This document shows positions 8,123 through 16,406 of a stretch of 64,000 nt of DNA, one piece after another. The notes beneath the pieces were generated by a model. It was not told the origin of the DNA. It saw only the letters and a program-made list of their open reading frames with translations, and searched no databases. A program made the translations under genes and the position numbers. This DNA is from Streptomyces sp. NBC_01262 (lineage in GTDB: Bacteria > Actinomycetota > Actinomycetes > Streptomycetales > Streptomycetaceae), in the NCBI RefSeq assembly GCF_036226365.1, contig NZ_CP108462.1:7534501-7598500 (forward strand). The letters run 5' to 3'. The stretch's first letter is position 1, and the number at the start of each line of letters is the position of its first letter.

Positions 8123-9874
8123 TTACAGCCCGAGGTCGCCCTCGAACTCGCCGGCTTCCAGACGGGCCTTGACGTCCGTGAGGTAGCGGGCGGCGTCCGC
8201 GCCGTCGACCAGCTGGTGGTCGTAGGACAGGGTCAGGTAGACCATGTCGCGGATGGCGATGGTCTCGCCGAGGTCCGGGTGGTTGATGACCACCGGGCGG
8301 CGGACGGTGGCGCCGATGCCGAGCTCGGCGACCTGCGGGTAGTTCACGATGATGGTGTCGAACAGCGCACCGCGCGAGCCGGTGTTGCTGATCGTGAACG
8401 TGCCGCCGCCGAGGTCGTCGGGGCTGATCTTCTTGGTGCGTACCTTGCCGGCCAGCTCGGCGGTCTTCTTGGCGATGCCGGCGATGTTGAGGTCGCCCGC
8501 GCCCTTGATGACCGGGACCATGAGGCCCGACTCCGAGTCGACCGCGATGCCGATGTTCTCGACGTCGTGGTAGGTGATGGTGCCGTCGTCGTTGATCTTG
8601 GCGTTGATCGACGGGTGCGACTTCAGCGCCTCGGCCGCGGCCTTGACGAAGAAGGGCATCGGGGAGAGCTTGACGCCCTCGGTGGCCAGGAAGGACTCCT
8701 TGGCGCGGGCGCGGAGCCGCATGATCTTGGTGATGTCCACCTCGATCACGGAGGACAGCTGCGCCTGGCTGTGCAGCGCCTTCATCATGTTCTCCGCGAT
8801 GACCTTGCGGATGCGGGTCATCTTGACCGTCTGGCCGCGCAGCGGCGAGACGGCGGCAGGAGCGGCGGCCTTGGCGGCGGCCGGAGCCGGGGCGGCGGCG
8901 GCAGCCGCGGCGGCGGCCTTGGCGGCCTCGGCGGCGGCGATGACGTCCTGCTTGCGGATACGGCCGCCGACGCCGGTGCCCTTGACGGTGGCCAGGTCGA
9001 CGCCGTTCTCGGCGGCGAGCTTGCGCACCAGGGGGGTCACGTACGCGCTGTCGTCACCGGAGGTGGCGACCGGAGCCGGGGCGGGAGCCGCCGGGGCGAC
9101 CGGAGCCGCCACAGGGGCCGGAGGCGCCTGGACGACCGGGGCCGGAGCCGGAGCCGGAGCCGGAGCGGCCACGGGGGCCGGGGCCGGAGCAGGCGCCGGA
9201 GCCGCGACGGGAGCCGGGGCGGCCGGAGCGGCCACCGGGGCGGGGGCGGCACCGGCGGCGCCGATGACGGCGAGCCTGGCGCCGACCTCGGCGGTCTCGT
9301 CCTCGCCCACCAGGATCTCCAGCAGCGTGCCGGAGACGGGGGAGGGGATCTCGGTGTCGACCTTGTCCGTGGAGACCTCCAGCAGCGGCTCGTCGGCCGC
9401 CACCTCCTCGCCGACCGACTTCAGCCAGCGGGTCACGGTGCCCTCGGTCACGGACTCGCCGAGCGCCGGCAGCAGCACCGGCGTACCCGTGGCGCCACCC
9501 GAGGGGGCGGCGGCCGGGGCGGCCGGAGCGGGAGCCGGGGCGGCCGGAGCCTCGGCCACGGGGGCCGGGGCGGCCACCGGAGCCGGGGCCGCGACAGGCT
9601 CGGCGGCCGGGGCGGGTGCGGCAGCGGGCGCGCCCGTGCCGTCGTCGATGATGGCCAGCTCGGCGCCGACCTCCACCGTCTCGTCCTCGGCCACCTTGAT
9701 GGAGGCGAGAATGCCGGACGCGGGCGCCGGGATCTCGGTGTCGACCTTGTCGGTCGAGACCTCGAGCAGCGGCTCGTCGGCCTCTACGCGCTCACCTTCG
9801 GCTTTGAGCCATCGGGTGACAGTGCCCTCGGACACGCTCTCGCCGAGCGCCGGCAGGGTTACGGAAACCGCCAT
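8123..9874 (-). CDS. sucB: 2-oxoglutarate dehydrogenase dihydrolipoamide succinyltransferase (E2)
   Basis: The 583-aa E2 core of a 2-oxoacid dehydrogenase complex, linking the TCA cycle to NADH production. Two lipoyl domains are visible, with lipoylated Lys in EVSTDKVDTEIP at residues 43 and 171. Each is followed by a long Ala/Pro-rich flexible linker. The E3/E1-binding domain comes next (YVTPLVRKLAAENGVDLATV). The acyltransferase domain ends with the catalytic SYDHQLVDGADAARYL (HxxxDG). It is followed upstream in the operon by lpdA, which supplies the E3 partner. Two lipoyl domains are usual for actinobacterial E2. It is called succinyl- rather than acetyltransferase from its gene neighbours and common annotation. 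Confidence 0.93.
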   Translation of the reverse strand: MAVSVTLPALGESVSEGTVTRWLKAEGERVEADEPLLEVSTDKVDTEIPAPASGILASIKVAEDETVEVGAELAIIDDGTGAPAAAPAPAAEPVAAPAPVAAPAPVAEAPAAPAPAPAAPAAAPSGGATGTPVLLPALGESVTEGTVTRWLKSVGEEVAADEPLLEVSTDKVDTEIPSPVSGTLLEILVGEDETAEVGARLAVIGAAGAAPAPVAAPAAPAPVAAPAPAPAPAPVAAPAPAPAPAPVVQAPPAPVAAPVAPAAPAPAPVATSGDDSAYVTPLVRKLAAENGVDLATVKGTGVGGRIRKQDVIAAAEAAKAAAAAAAAAPAPAAAKAAAPAAVSPLRGQTVKMTRIRKVIAENMMKALHSQAQLSSVIEVDITKIMRLRARAKESFLATEGVKLSPMPFFVKAAAEALKSHPSINAKINDDGTITYHDVENIGIAVDSESGLMVPVIKGAGDLNIAGIAKKTAELAGKVRTKKISPDDLGGGTFTISNTGSRGALFDTIIVNYPQVAELGIGATVRRPVVINHPDLGETIAIRDMVYLTLSYDHQLVDGADAARYLTDVKARLEAGEFEGDLGL

Positions 9875-9925
9875 GGTTTCGGTTGCTCCTAACGATCTGT
9901 GCGGAATGGGTCAGCGTGTCGTGGG

Positions 9926-11314
9926 TCAGTCGTGCGAGTGCAGCGGCTTGCCCGCGAGTGCCAGGTGGGCCTCGCCGAGCGCCTCGCTCTGCGTGGGGTG
10001 CGCGTGGATCAGCTGCGCGACCTCGGCAGGCAGGGCCTCCCAGTTGTAGATCAACTGGGCCTCGCCGACCTGCTCACCCATACGGTCGCCGACCATGTGG
10101 ACGCCGACCACCGCACCGTCGCGGACCTGGACGAGCTTGATCTCGCCCGCGGTCTTGAGGATCTTGCTCTTGCCGTTGCCGGCCAGGTTGTACTTCAGGG
10201 TGACGACCTTGTCGGCGCCGTACAGCTCCTTGGCCTTCGCCTCGGAGATGCCCATCGAGGCGACCTCGGGGTGGCAGTACGTCACGCGCGGCACGCCGTC
10301 GTAGTCGATCGGCACGGTCTTGAGACCGGCCAGCCGCTCCGCGACCAGGATGCCCTCGGCGAAGCCGACGTGCGCGAGCTGCAGCGTCGGGACCAGGTCA
10401 CCGACCGCCGAGATCGTCGGCACGTTCGTCCGCATGTACTCGTCGACGAGGACATAGCCGCGGTCCATGGCGACCCCGGCCTCCTCGTAGCCGATGCCGG
10501 CCGACACCGGGCCGCGCCCGACGGCCACGAGCAGCAGCTCGGCCTCGAACTCCTTGCCGTCCGCCAGCGTGACCTTGACGCCGTCCGCGGTGTACTCGGC
10601 CTTGGAGAAGAAGGTGCCCAGGTTGAACTTGATGCCCCGCTTGCGGAAGGCCCGCTCCAGCAGCTTGGAGCTGTTCTCGTCCTCGACCGGGACCAGGTGC
10701 GGCAGGCCCTCGATGACGGTGACGTCGGTGCCGAAGGACTTCCACGCGGAGGCGAACTCGACGCCGATGACGCCGCCGCCCAGCACGATCGCGGACTTCG
10801 GGACGCGGTCCAGGACCAGCGCGTGGTCCGAGGAGATGATGCGGTCGCCGTCGATCACCAGACCGGGCAGCGACTTCGGCACCGAGCCCGTCGCGAGCAC
10901 GATGTGCCGGGCGGTGTAGCGCTGGCCGTTCACATCGACGCTGGTCGGGGAGGACAGCCGGCCCTCACCGGTCACGTACGTGATCTTGCGCGAGGCCACC
11001 AGGCCCTGGAGGCCCTTGTACAGGCCGGAGATCACGTCGTCCTTGTACTTGTGGACCTGGGCGATGTCGATGCCCTCGAAGGTCGCCTTCACGCCGAACT
11101 GGTCGGCCTCGCGGGCCTGGTCCGCGATCTCGCCCGCGTGCAGCAGAGCCTTTGTGGGGATGCAGCCGTTGTGCAGGCAGGTGCCGCCGAGCTTGTTCTT
11201 CTCGATCAGGGCGACGTCCAGACCGAGCTGAGCCGCGCGCAGTGCCGCGGCGTAACCGCCGCTGCCGCCGCCGAGGATCACTAGGTCGAAAACGGTGCTG
11301 GCGTCGTTCGCCAC
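9926..11314 (-). CDS. lpdA: Dihydrolipoyl dehydrogenase (E3)
   Basis: A 462-aa flavoprotein disulfide reductase that reoxidises dihydrolipoyl groups on E2, reducing NAD+. The N-terminal FAD motif is ILGGGSGGYAAALRAAQLG. The redox-active disulfide is GGTCLHNGCIPTK (CxxxxC). The NAD motif is VLGGGVIGVEFASAW, and the C-terminal catalytic segment HAHPTQSE contains the His-Glu pair. GTG 11314 is chosen because GGAGG lies 7 nt upstream; an in-frame ATG at 11332 is upstream of that ribosome binding site. It lies 51 bp before sucB, so E3 and E2 are made from one transcript. Confidence 0.95.
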   Translation of the reverse strand: MANDASTVFDLVILGGGSGGYAAALRAAQLGLDVALIEKNKLGGTCLHNGCIPTKALLHAGEIADQAREADQFGVKATFEGIDIAQVHKYKDDVISGLYKGLQGLVASRKITYVTGEGRLSSPTSVDVNGQRYTARHIVLATGSVPKSLPGLVIDGDRIISSDHALVLDRVPKSAIVLGGGVIGVEFASAWKSFGTDVTVIEGLPHLVPVEDENSSKLLERAFRKRGIKFNLGTFFSKAEYTADGVKVTLADGKEFEAELLLVAVGRGPVSAGIGYEEAGVAMDRGYVLVDEYMRTNVPTISAVGDLVPTLQLAHVGFAEGILVAERLAGLKTVPIDYDGVPRVTYCHPEVASMGISEAKAKELYGADKVVTLKYNLAGNGKSKILKTAGEIKLVQVRDGAVVGVHMVGDRMGEQVGEAQLIYNWEALPAEVAQLIHAHPTQSEALGEAHLALAGKPLHSHD

Positions 11315-11532
11315 GTCACGTCCTCCATGCATGGATACGCCGGAGCCGGTCTGCCGTGACCGGGCGGCGGCTTTAAGTTCGGCCGCTTTGTTTAAAAGGG
11401 GGCCCTGTCGTGCCGAGACAACATCTTCGCACTTGTTCGGGGCGGACGGGCCACCGGGCCGGGCTCTGAGACGTACAGAACGCCCCAGCTCCTGGCTACT
11501 GGTCGGTATCTCGCTGAAAGCGAAACAGAACA

Positions 11533-11555
11533 GCCCCGGGTTGTATGCCCGGGGC
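11533..11555 (-). terminator. Short hairpin downstream of pepA
   Basis: GCCCCGGG and CCCGGGGC arms (8 bp) with a 7-nt loop lie about 34 nt beyond the pepA stop codon. On the minus strand the stem is followed by a moderately T-rich stretch (TGTTCTGTTTCG). It is a plausible terminator of pepA. Confidence 0.5.
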
Positions 11556-11588
11556 CGGTCCGTGTGTGACGAACGGATCAGTGACGGA

Positions 11589-13097
11589 TCACAGAATGGT
11601 GCCCGCGGCGGCCTTCTCCGCGAGCGCGACCAGCGTCCGCACCGCGGACCCCGTGCCGCCCTTGGGGGTGTAGCCGAAGGGACCGCCCTCGTTGAAGGCC
11701 GGGCCCGCGATGTCCAGGTGCGCCCAGGTGATGCCCTCGCCCACGAACTCCCGCAGGAACAGTCCGGCCACCAGACCGCCGCCCATCCGCTCGCCCATGT
11801 TCGCGATGTCGGCTGTGGAGGAGTCCATGCCCTTGCGCAGTTCCTCCGGCAGCGGCATCGGCCAGGACTGCTCGCCCGCCTCGGCCGCCGTCTCGTGGAT
11901 CGCGCCGCGGAACTCGTCGTCGTTGGCCATGATCCCGAAGATCCGGCTGCCCAGCGCCAGCACCATCGCGCCGGTCAGCGTCGCGACGTCCACGATCGCG
12001 TCCGGCTTCTCCTCCGAGGCCCGGGTGAGCGCGTCCGCCAGCACCAGCCGGCCCTCTGCGTCGGTGTTCAGCACCTCGACCGTCTTGCCGCTGTACATCC
12101 GCAGCACGTCGCCGGGGCGGGTCGCGGTGCCCGACGGCATGTTCTCCGCCAGCGCCAGCCAGCCGGTGACATTGACGTCCAGCCCGAGCTTCGCCGCCGT
12201 CACCACGGCCGCGAAGACCGCCGCCGCGCCGCTCATGTCGCACTTCATCGTCTCGTTGTGCCCGGCCGGCTTCAGCGAGATGCCGCCCGAGTCGTACGTG
12301 ATGCCCTTGCCCACGAACGCCAGGTGCTTGCTCGCCTTCGCGGCGGTGTACGACAGCTTCACCAGCCGCGGCGGGTTCGCCGAGCCCTTGCCGACGCCCA
12401 GGATGCCGCCGTAACCGCCCTTGGCCAGCGCCTTCTCGTCGAGCACCTCGACCTTCAGGCCGTGCTCCTTGGCCGCGGTCTGCACCACCGTCGCGAATTC
12501 CTTCGGGTGCAGGTCGTTCGGCGGCATGTTGATCAGGTCACGCGCCCGGTTGACCTCGGCCGCCAGCGCGATCGCCCGCTCCGCGGCCGTCTTGTACGCC
12601 TTGTCGCGCGGCTTCGCCCCGACCAGCGCGACCTCCGCCAGCGGGCCCCGCCCGTTGCTCTTCTGCTGGTACGCCGTGTACGCGTACGCCCCCAGCAGCG
12701 CGCCCTCCGCGATCGCCCCGGCCGCCTCCGCGTCCGCGGTCGGCAGCGCGAACACGGCCTTCTTCGCCCCGGACAGCGCCCGGGCGGCTGCCCCGGCCGC
12801 CGCGCGCAGCGTCTCCGTGCCGTACGCCTCGCCATCCGCCGGCGGCTCCCCGAGGCCCACCACGACGACCACCGGCGCCTTGACTCCCTCCGGCGCCGGC
12901 AGCTTCGTCACCTCGCCCTCGCCGCCCGAAGCCCCGAGCGTCTCCAAAGTCGCCGCCAGCTTGCCGTCGTACGCCTTGTCAACCGCCTCCGCACCCGGTG
13001 CGACCTCGGGGCCCTTCGTCCCCTTGGCCACGCCGACGACGACGGCGTCCGCGCGCAGCGCTGCGGCGGAGGAAGTGCTGAGAGTCAGTGCAGTCAC
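11589..13097 (-). CDS. pepA: Leucyl aminopeptidase (M17)
   Basis: A 502-aa cytosolic aminopeptidase that removes N-terminal residues from peptides, using two metal ions. The M17 signature NTDAEGRLVLADAL is present. The preceding Lys and Asp ligands are in AFVGKGITYDSGGISLKPAG and CDMSGAAAV. The length is normal for the family. The start is set at GTG 13097 (TALTLSTSSAAALRADAVVVG); the open frame continues about 230 codons upstream, but that extension is low-complexity repeat DNA. No strong ribosome binding site precedes it, so the start is less certain than the identity. Confidence 0.93.
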   Translation of the reverse strand: MTALTLSTSSAAALRADAVVVGVAKGTKGPEVAPGAEAVDKAYDGKLAATLETLGASGGEGEVTKLPAPEGVKAPVVVVVGLGEPPADGEAYGTETLRAAAGAAARALSGAKKAVFALPTADAEAAGAIAEGALLGAYAYTAYQQKSNGRGPLAEVALVGAKPRDKAYKTAAERAIALAAEVNRARDLINMPPNDLHPKEFATVVQTAAKEHGLKVEVLDEKALAKGGYGGILGVGKGSANPPRLVKLSYTAAKASKHLAFVGKGITYDSGGISLKPAGHNETMKCDMSGAAAVFAAVVTAAKLGLDVNVTGWLALAENMPSGTATRPGDVLRMYSGKTVEVLNTDAEGRLVLADALTRASEEKPDAIVDVATLTGAMVLALGSRIFGIMANDDEFRGAIHETAAEAGEQSWPMPLPEELRKGMDSSTADIANMGERMGGGLVAGLFLREFVGEGITWAHLDIAGPAFNEGGPFGYTPKGGTGSAVRTLVALAEKAAAGTIL

Positions 13098-13264
13098 GGT
13101 ATTGAAGGTCCTGTTCCTCGGGGCCCATGTCTCGCCTGCAGCGGGCGGCGGGCGGCGTTCAGGACCGACCTTACGCTCAGTAGTGCCGCTTCCGCCCGCG
13201 CCAGCCACCCCCAGCCCCGAAAGCGGGGGTTTCCCCTCGCCCCCGGGCCTACCCCCTTGCGGAA

Positions 13265-13351
13265 CCGGGCTCTGCCCGGACCCGCCGGGGGCTTCGCCCC
13301 CGGGCCCCCGAACGCCCTGCGGGCGTGTCCTCAAACGCCGGACGGGCTGAA
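13265..13351 (-). repeat. Composite 87-nt hairpin repeat, copy A
   Basis: Read on the minus strand it begins with the 25-nt core (TTCAGCCCGTCCGGCGTTTG plus AGGAC, 13327-13351). Three short-loop hairpins follow, with trinucleotide loops: CGCCC/GGGCG (13313-13325), CCGGGGGC/GCCCCCGG (13285-13303) and CCGGGC/GCCCGG (13265-13279). It lies about 380 bp downstream of cobS and in the same orientation. The counterpart at 38543-38629 has the same length and layout. Confidence 0.8.
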
Positions 13352-13534
13352 ATGAACCGACCCGCAGCCGAAGGGGAAGCCGGACGGGCTGAACGCAGTG
13401 CACCGGCCGGGAGGGGACATGCCGGGGTTCTCCCGCAGCGCGACGAGCGAGGATCCCGGGCACGAACAAGCAAGGGACCAGAGTCGCGAGCGCCGAGGAG
13501 AGATCCCCGGTGGTGGCCCCGACCCCCAGGCCAA

Positions 13535-13565
13535 CCCAGCCCGTCCGGCGCTTGAGGACGGAACC
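13535..13565. repeat. 31-nt direct repeat, copy 1
   Basis: Identical over 31 nt to 13677-13707. It contains GCCCGTCCGGCGCTTGAGGA, a one-base variant of the core found in the composite repeat. The two copies are 142 bp apart. Confidence 0.8.
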
Positions 13566-13676
13566 GCCAACCACGGCTGACGGCACCGCAACGGGCGCCC
13601 ACCCTCCGACGGCCGGAGGCCGGCGCAGCGGCCCGAAGCAAGCGCAGCGCCCGCGAGGGACGCAGACAAGAGGGGC

Positions 13677-13707
13677 CCCAGCCCGTCCGGCGCTTGAGGA
13701 CGGAACC
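13677..13707. repeat. 31-nt direct repeat, copy 2
   Basis: The second exact copy of the 31-nt sequence at 13535-13565. It lies 28 bp beyond the cobS stop codon, on the opposite strand orientation from cobS. Confidence 0.8.
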
Positions 13708-13734
13708 CTCGGCCACGACACACGGAACCGCCCT

Positions 13735-14520
13735 CTACCCCAGAGCCGACACGACCAGCGCGGCGACCGCCGCCGTCTCGCAAAGCGCCCCGAACACATC
13801 CCCCGTCACCCCGCCGAACCGCCCCCGGCAGCGCCGCAGCAGCAACTCACCCGCTACCAGCCCGATCACCGCCGCCGCCCCGAACCGCAGCACGCCCCAA
13901 GCCCCGAACAGCGCACCGCAGGCGGCGGACAGGACGACGAGGCCCGCCCCGACGCTCCAGGCGACGCGCACCGGAATGGTCCCCGCGACCGCCGCACCCA
14001 GCCCCTCGGGGCGGGCCGGGGGGACGCCGTGGCGGCAGGCGAGCGTCATGGCGCCACGACCGACGGCGGCGGCTATGGCGGAGCCAAGTGCTCCGGCCGC
14101 CCAGGAGTCGCCGTACAGGGAGGCCAGGGCGGCGACCTGACCGAGGATCACGAAGACGATCACCAGCACCCCGAACGGCCCGATGTCGGACTGCTTCATG
14201 ATGCGCAGCGCGTCCTCGGCCGGCTTGCCGCTGCCAAGTGCGTCGGCGGTGTCGGCGAGCCCGTCCAGGTGCAGCCCACGGGTGAGCGCGGCCGGCACGG
14301 CGACCGTGGCGACCGCCGCAAGGAGCGGGCTGCCGCCGAGCAGCGTCAGCACCCCGCCCCCGCAGGCCGCGAACAGCCCGACCACGAGCCCCACCAGGGG
14401 TGCGAAGAGCATGCCGGTGCGGGCGGCGTCGCGGTCCCAGCGGGTGACGCGGACGCGTAGCACCGTCAACGTGCCGAAGGCGAAGCGCACACCGTCGTCG
14501 AGATCCTTGGCCATGCTCAT
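13735..14520 (-). CDS. cobS: Adenosylcobinamide-GDP ribazoletransferase (cobalamin synthase)
   Basis: A 261-aa integral membrane enzyme that joins adenosylcobinamide-GDP to alpha-ribazole(-phosphate), completing the lower-ligand loop of cobalamin. The family signature region THGLHLDGLADTADALGSGK-like is visible as TRGLHLDGLADTADALGSGK (~residues 81-100), followed by IMKQSDIGPFGVL. Several hydrophobic helices follow. cobT and cobU lie nearby on the same strand, separated from it by a divergently oriented membrane-protein gene. Start ATG 14520; an internal ATG two codons later is also possible. Confidence 0.93.
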   Translation of the reverse strand: MSMAKDLDDGVRFAFGTLTVLRVRVTRWDRDAARTGMLFAPLVGLVVGLFAACGGGVLTLLGGSPLLAAVATVAVPAALTRGLHLDGLADTADALGSGKPAEDALRIMKQSDIGPFGVLVIVFVILGQVAALASLYGDSWAAGALGSAIAAAVGRGAMTLACRHGVPPARPEGLGAAVAGTIPVRVAWSVGAGLVVLSAACGALFGAWGVLRFGAAAVIGLVAGELLLRRCRGRFGGVTGDVFGALCETAAVAALVVSALG

Positions 14521-14576
14521 GGCGTGCAGCGTATCCGGGCCGCAGATCGCTAGATTTACGGATATGGGTGAGTGGC

Positions 14577-15317
14577 ATGAGTGACTGGTGGTACCGGAAC
14601 ATCATCGAGCCGGGCAAGCTGCCGCTGCTCCTCGCCCTGGCGTCCTTCGTACTGACGTTTCTCATCACTCGGCTGATCACCCGCCTAATCCGGGCGGGCA
14701 AGGGCCCCTTCCGCAACATCAGCGGCTCGGGCGGGGTGCACATCCACCATGTCGTGCCCGGGGTGGTCCTCATCGTCGTCGGCGGCTTCGGGGCGGTGGG
14801 AAGCGGCAGTACGGGCTGGTGGGCCGGGATCAGCGCGGTGCTCTTCGGGATGGGCGCGGGCCTGGTCCTGGACGAGTTCGCCCTGATCCTCTACCTGGAC
14901 GACGTCTACTGGACCGAGCGCGGCCGCAAGAGCACCGAAGCCGTCGTGCTCACCGCCTCGCTCGCCGGGCTGCTGCTCTGCGGCTTCCTCCCCTTCGGCG
15001 TCAACTCCCTCACCGACGAGGAGCAGCACGACCGCGCCGCACTGATCCTCTCCGTGCTCATCAGTCTTCTCTTCTCCCTCATCGCCCTGTTCAAGGGCAA
15101 GGCCCGCATGGGCGTCCTAGGCGTGCTCATCCCCTTCGTCGCCCTCATCGCCGCCGTCCGCCTCGCCCGGCCCGGCTCCTTCTGGGACGAACGTCTCTAC
15201 GCCCGTCGCCCCCGCGCCCGCGCCCGCGCCGTCAAACGCGCCGCCCGGCACGACGCCCGCTGGGCCGTTCCCCGCCGCCGCATCCAGGACTGGCTGGGCG
15301 GCGCGCCCGACCAGTGA
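14577..15317 (+). CDS. Integral membrane protein, unknown function
   Basis: About 246 aa with roughly six hydrophobic segments: LLLALASFVLTFLITRLI, VVPGVVLIVVGGFGAVG, ISAVLFGMGAGLVL, AVVLTASLAGLLLCGFLPFG, LILSVLISLLFSLIALF and LGVLIPFVALIAAV. A conserved-looking GGVHIHHVVPG precedes the second helix and DEFALILYLDDVYW the third, giving His and acidic residues at the membrane face. The C-terminus is strongly basic (RRPRARARAVKRAARHDAR). ATG 14577 has GGGTGAG upstream; an in-frame GTG at 14568 is an alternative. It sits between cobS and cobT on the opposite strand. No function is recognised. Confidence 0.8.
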   Translation: MSDWWYRNIIEPGKLPLLLALASFVLTFLITRLITRLIRAGKGPFRNISGSGGVHIHHVVPGVVLIVVGGFGAVGSGSTGWWAGISAVLFGMGAGLVLDEFALILYLDDVYWTERGRKSTEAVVLTASLAGLLLCGFLPFGVNSLTDEEQHDRAALILSVLISLLFSLIALFKGKARMGVLGVLIPFVALIAAVRLARPGSFWDERLYARRPRARARAVKRAARHDARWAVPRRRIQDWLGGAPDQ

Positions 15318-15352
15318 GCCGCTCGGCCGGGCAGTTATTTGAAAGGCGCCCC

Positions 15353-16396
15353 TCAGAAACGTTCCGGCAGCTCCGCGGCCATCGCCGCCGCACCCTGGAG
15401 CAACGGCAGCGCCAGCAGCGCGCCCGTGCCCTCGCCGGCCGTGATGCCCTGGTCGAGCAGTGGCTCGATGGACAGCCGGTCCAGCGCCTTCGCCTGACCG
15501 GGCTCACCGCTGACCTGCCCGGCCAGCCACCAGTCGGGCGCCCGGAAGGCGACCCGCTGGGCGACCAGGGCCGCCGCGGCCGTGACGACGCCGTCGAGGA
15601 TCACCGGGAGCTTGCGCACGGCCGCCTGGAGCAGGAAACCGGTCAGGGCGGCCAGATCCGCCCCGCCGACCGCCGCCAGCAGTTCGAGCTGGTCGCCGAG
15701 CACCGGGCGGGCGCGGCGCAGGCCGTCCCGGATCGCGGCGCACTTGCGCATCCAGGCGATGTCGTCGATGCCGGAGCCCCGGCCGGTCACCACGGACGCG
15801 TCCGTGCCGCACAGGGCCGCGATCAGCACACCGGCGGCCGTCGTGCCGCCGACGCTCACATCGCCGAGCAGGATCAGGTCCGTGCCGGAGTCCGCCTCCT
15901 CGTCGGCGATCGCAACGCCGACGCGGAAGGCCTGCTCGGCCTCCTCCACGCTCAGCGCGTCCTCGACGTCCAGCCGGCCCGAGCCCCGCCGCACCCGGTG
16001 TGCGGTGACCTCCGCAGGGAGGCCCTCCGCGTCCGTGTCCAGGGCCACGTCCACGACCCGGATCTGGGCCCCGTACAGCCGGGCCAGGACGTTCGTGGCC
16101 GAGCCGCCCTCCAGGACGTTGCGTACGAGATCGGCCGCGCCGCCCGGCGGATTCGCCGACACCTTCAGCTCCGCGACGCCGTGGTCCGCCGCGAACAGCA
16201 CCACCTTCGGCCGGCTCACCGGCCGCACCGGCACCTGCCCCTGAGTCGCCGCCAGCCAGTCCGCGAGCTCGGCGAGCTTCCCCAGCGCCAGCGGCGGGCG
16301 CACCAACTGCTCCCACCGGTCATGCGCGTCGCGCCGGATCCCGGCGTCGGGGCGCTCCACGCGGGAGCCGAAGTCTTCAAGATTCAGGCCGGTCAC
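15353..16396 (-). CDS. cobT: Nicotinate-nucleotide--dimethylbenzimidazole phosphoribosyltransferase
   Basis: A 347-aa enzyme that makes alpha-ribazole-5'-phosphate from nicotinate mononucleotide and dimethylbenzimidazole for cobalamin. VVLFAADHGVAELKVSANP matches the family's AADHGV motif. LLGDVSVGGTTAAGVLIAAL corresponds to the GEMGIGNTT region. The catalytic glutamate is in ITAGEGTGALLALPLL near the C-terminus. GTG 16396 is 10 bp after the cobU stop, implying co-transcription and coupling. Internal in-frame alternatives are few, and the assignment is secure. Confidence 0.93.
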   Translation of the reverse strand: MTGLNLEDFGSRVERPDAGIRRDAHDRWEQLVRPPLALGKLAELADWLAATQGQVPVRPVSRPKVVLFAADHGVAELKVSANPPGGAADLVRNVLEGGSATNVLARLYGAQIRVVDVALDTDAEGLPAEVTAHRVRRGSGRLDVEDALSVEEAEQAFRVGVAIADEEADSGTDLILLGDVSVGGTTAAGVLIAALCGTDASVVTGRGSGIDDIAWMRKCAAIRDGLRRARPVLGDQLELLAAVGGADLAALTGFLLQAAVRKLPVILDGVVTAAAALVAQRVAFRAPDWWLAGQVSGEPGQAKALDRLSIEPLLDQGITAGEGTGALLALPLLQGAAAMAAELPERF

Positions 16397-16406
16397 GGCC
16401 CGAACA

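Larger units (their letters stand above)
13098..13734. other. 637-bp spacer rich in dispersed repeats
   Basis: No convincing gene. Open frames here translate to Arg/Pro/Gly-rich shadows. The spacer contains one full copy of an 87-nt composite repeat (13265-13351, minus orientation), a 14-nt partial copy of its core (13379-13392), and two exact 31-nt direct copies of a CTTGAGG-variant core (13535-13565 and 13677-13707). The pepA promoter should lie in its first 150 bp, but I see no clear -10/-35. Confidence 0.7.

Noticed and set aside
13098..13799. N-terminal extension of the pepA frame and short frames in the 13.1-13.7 kb spacer
   Set aside because: They translate the dispersed repeats (recurring LKRRTG-type peptides) and have no homology-like segments or ribosome binding sites.
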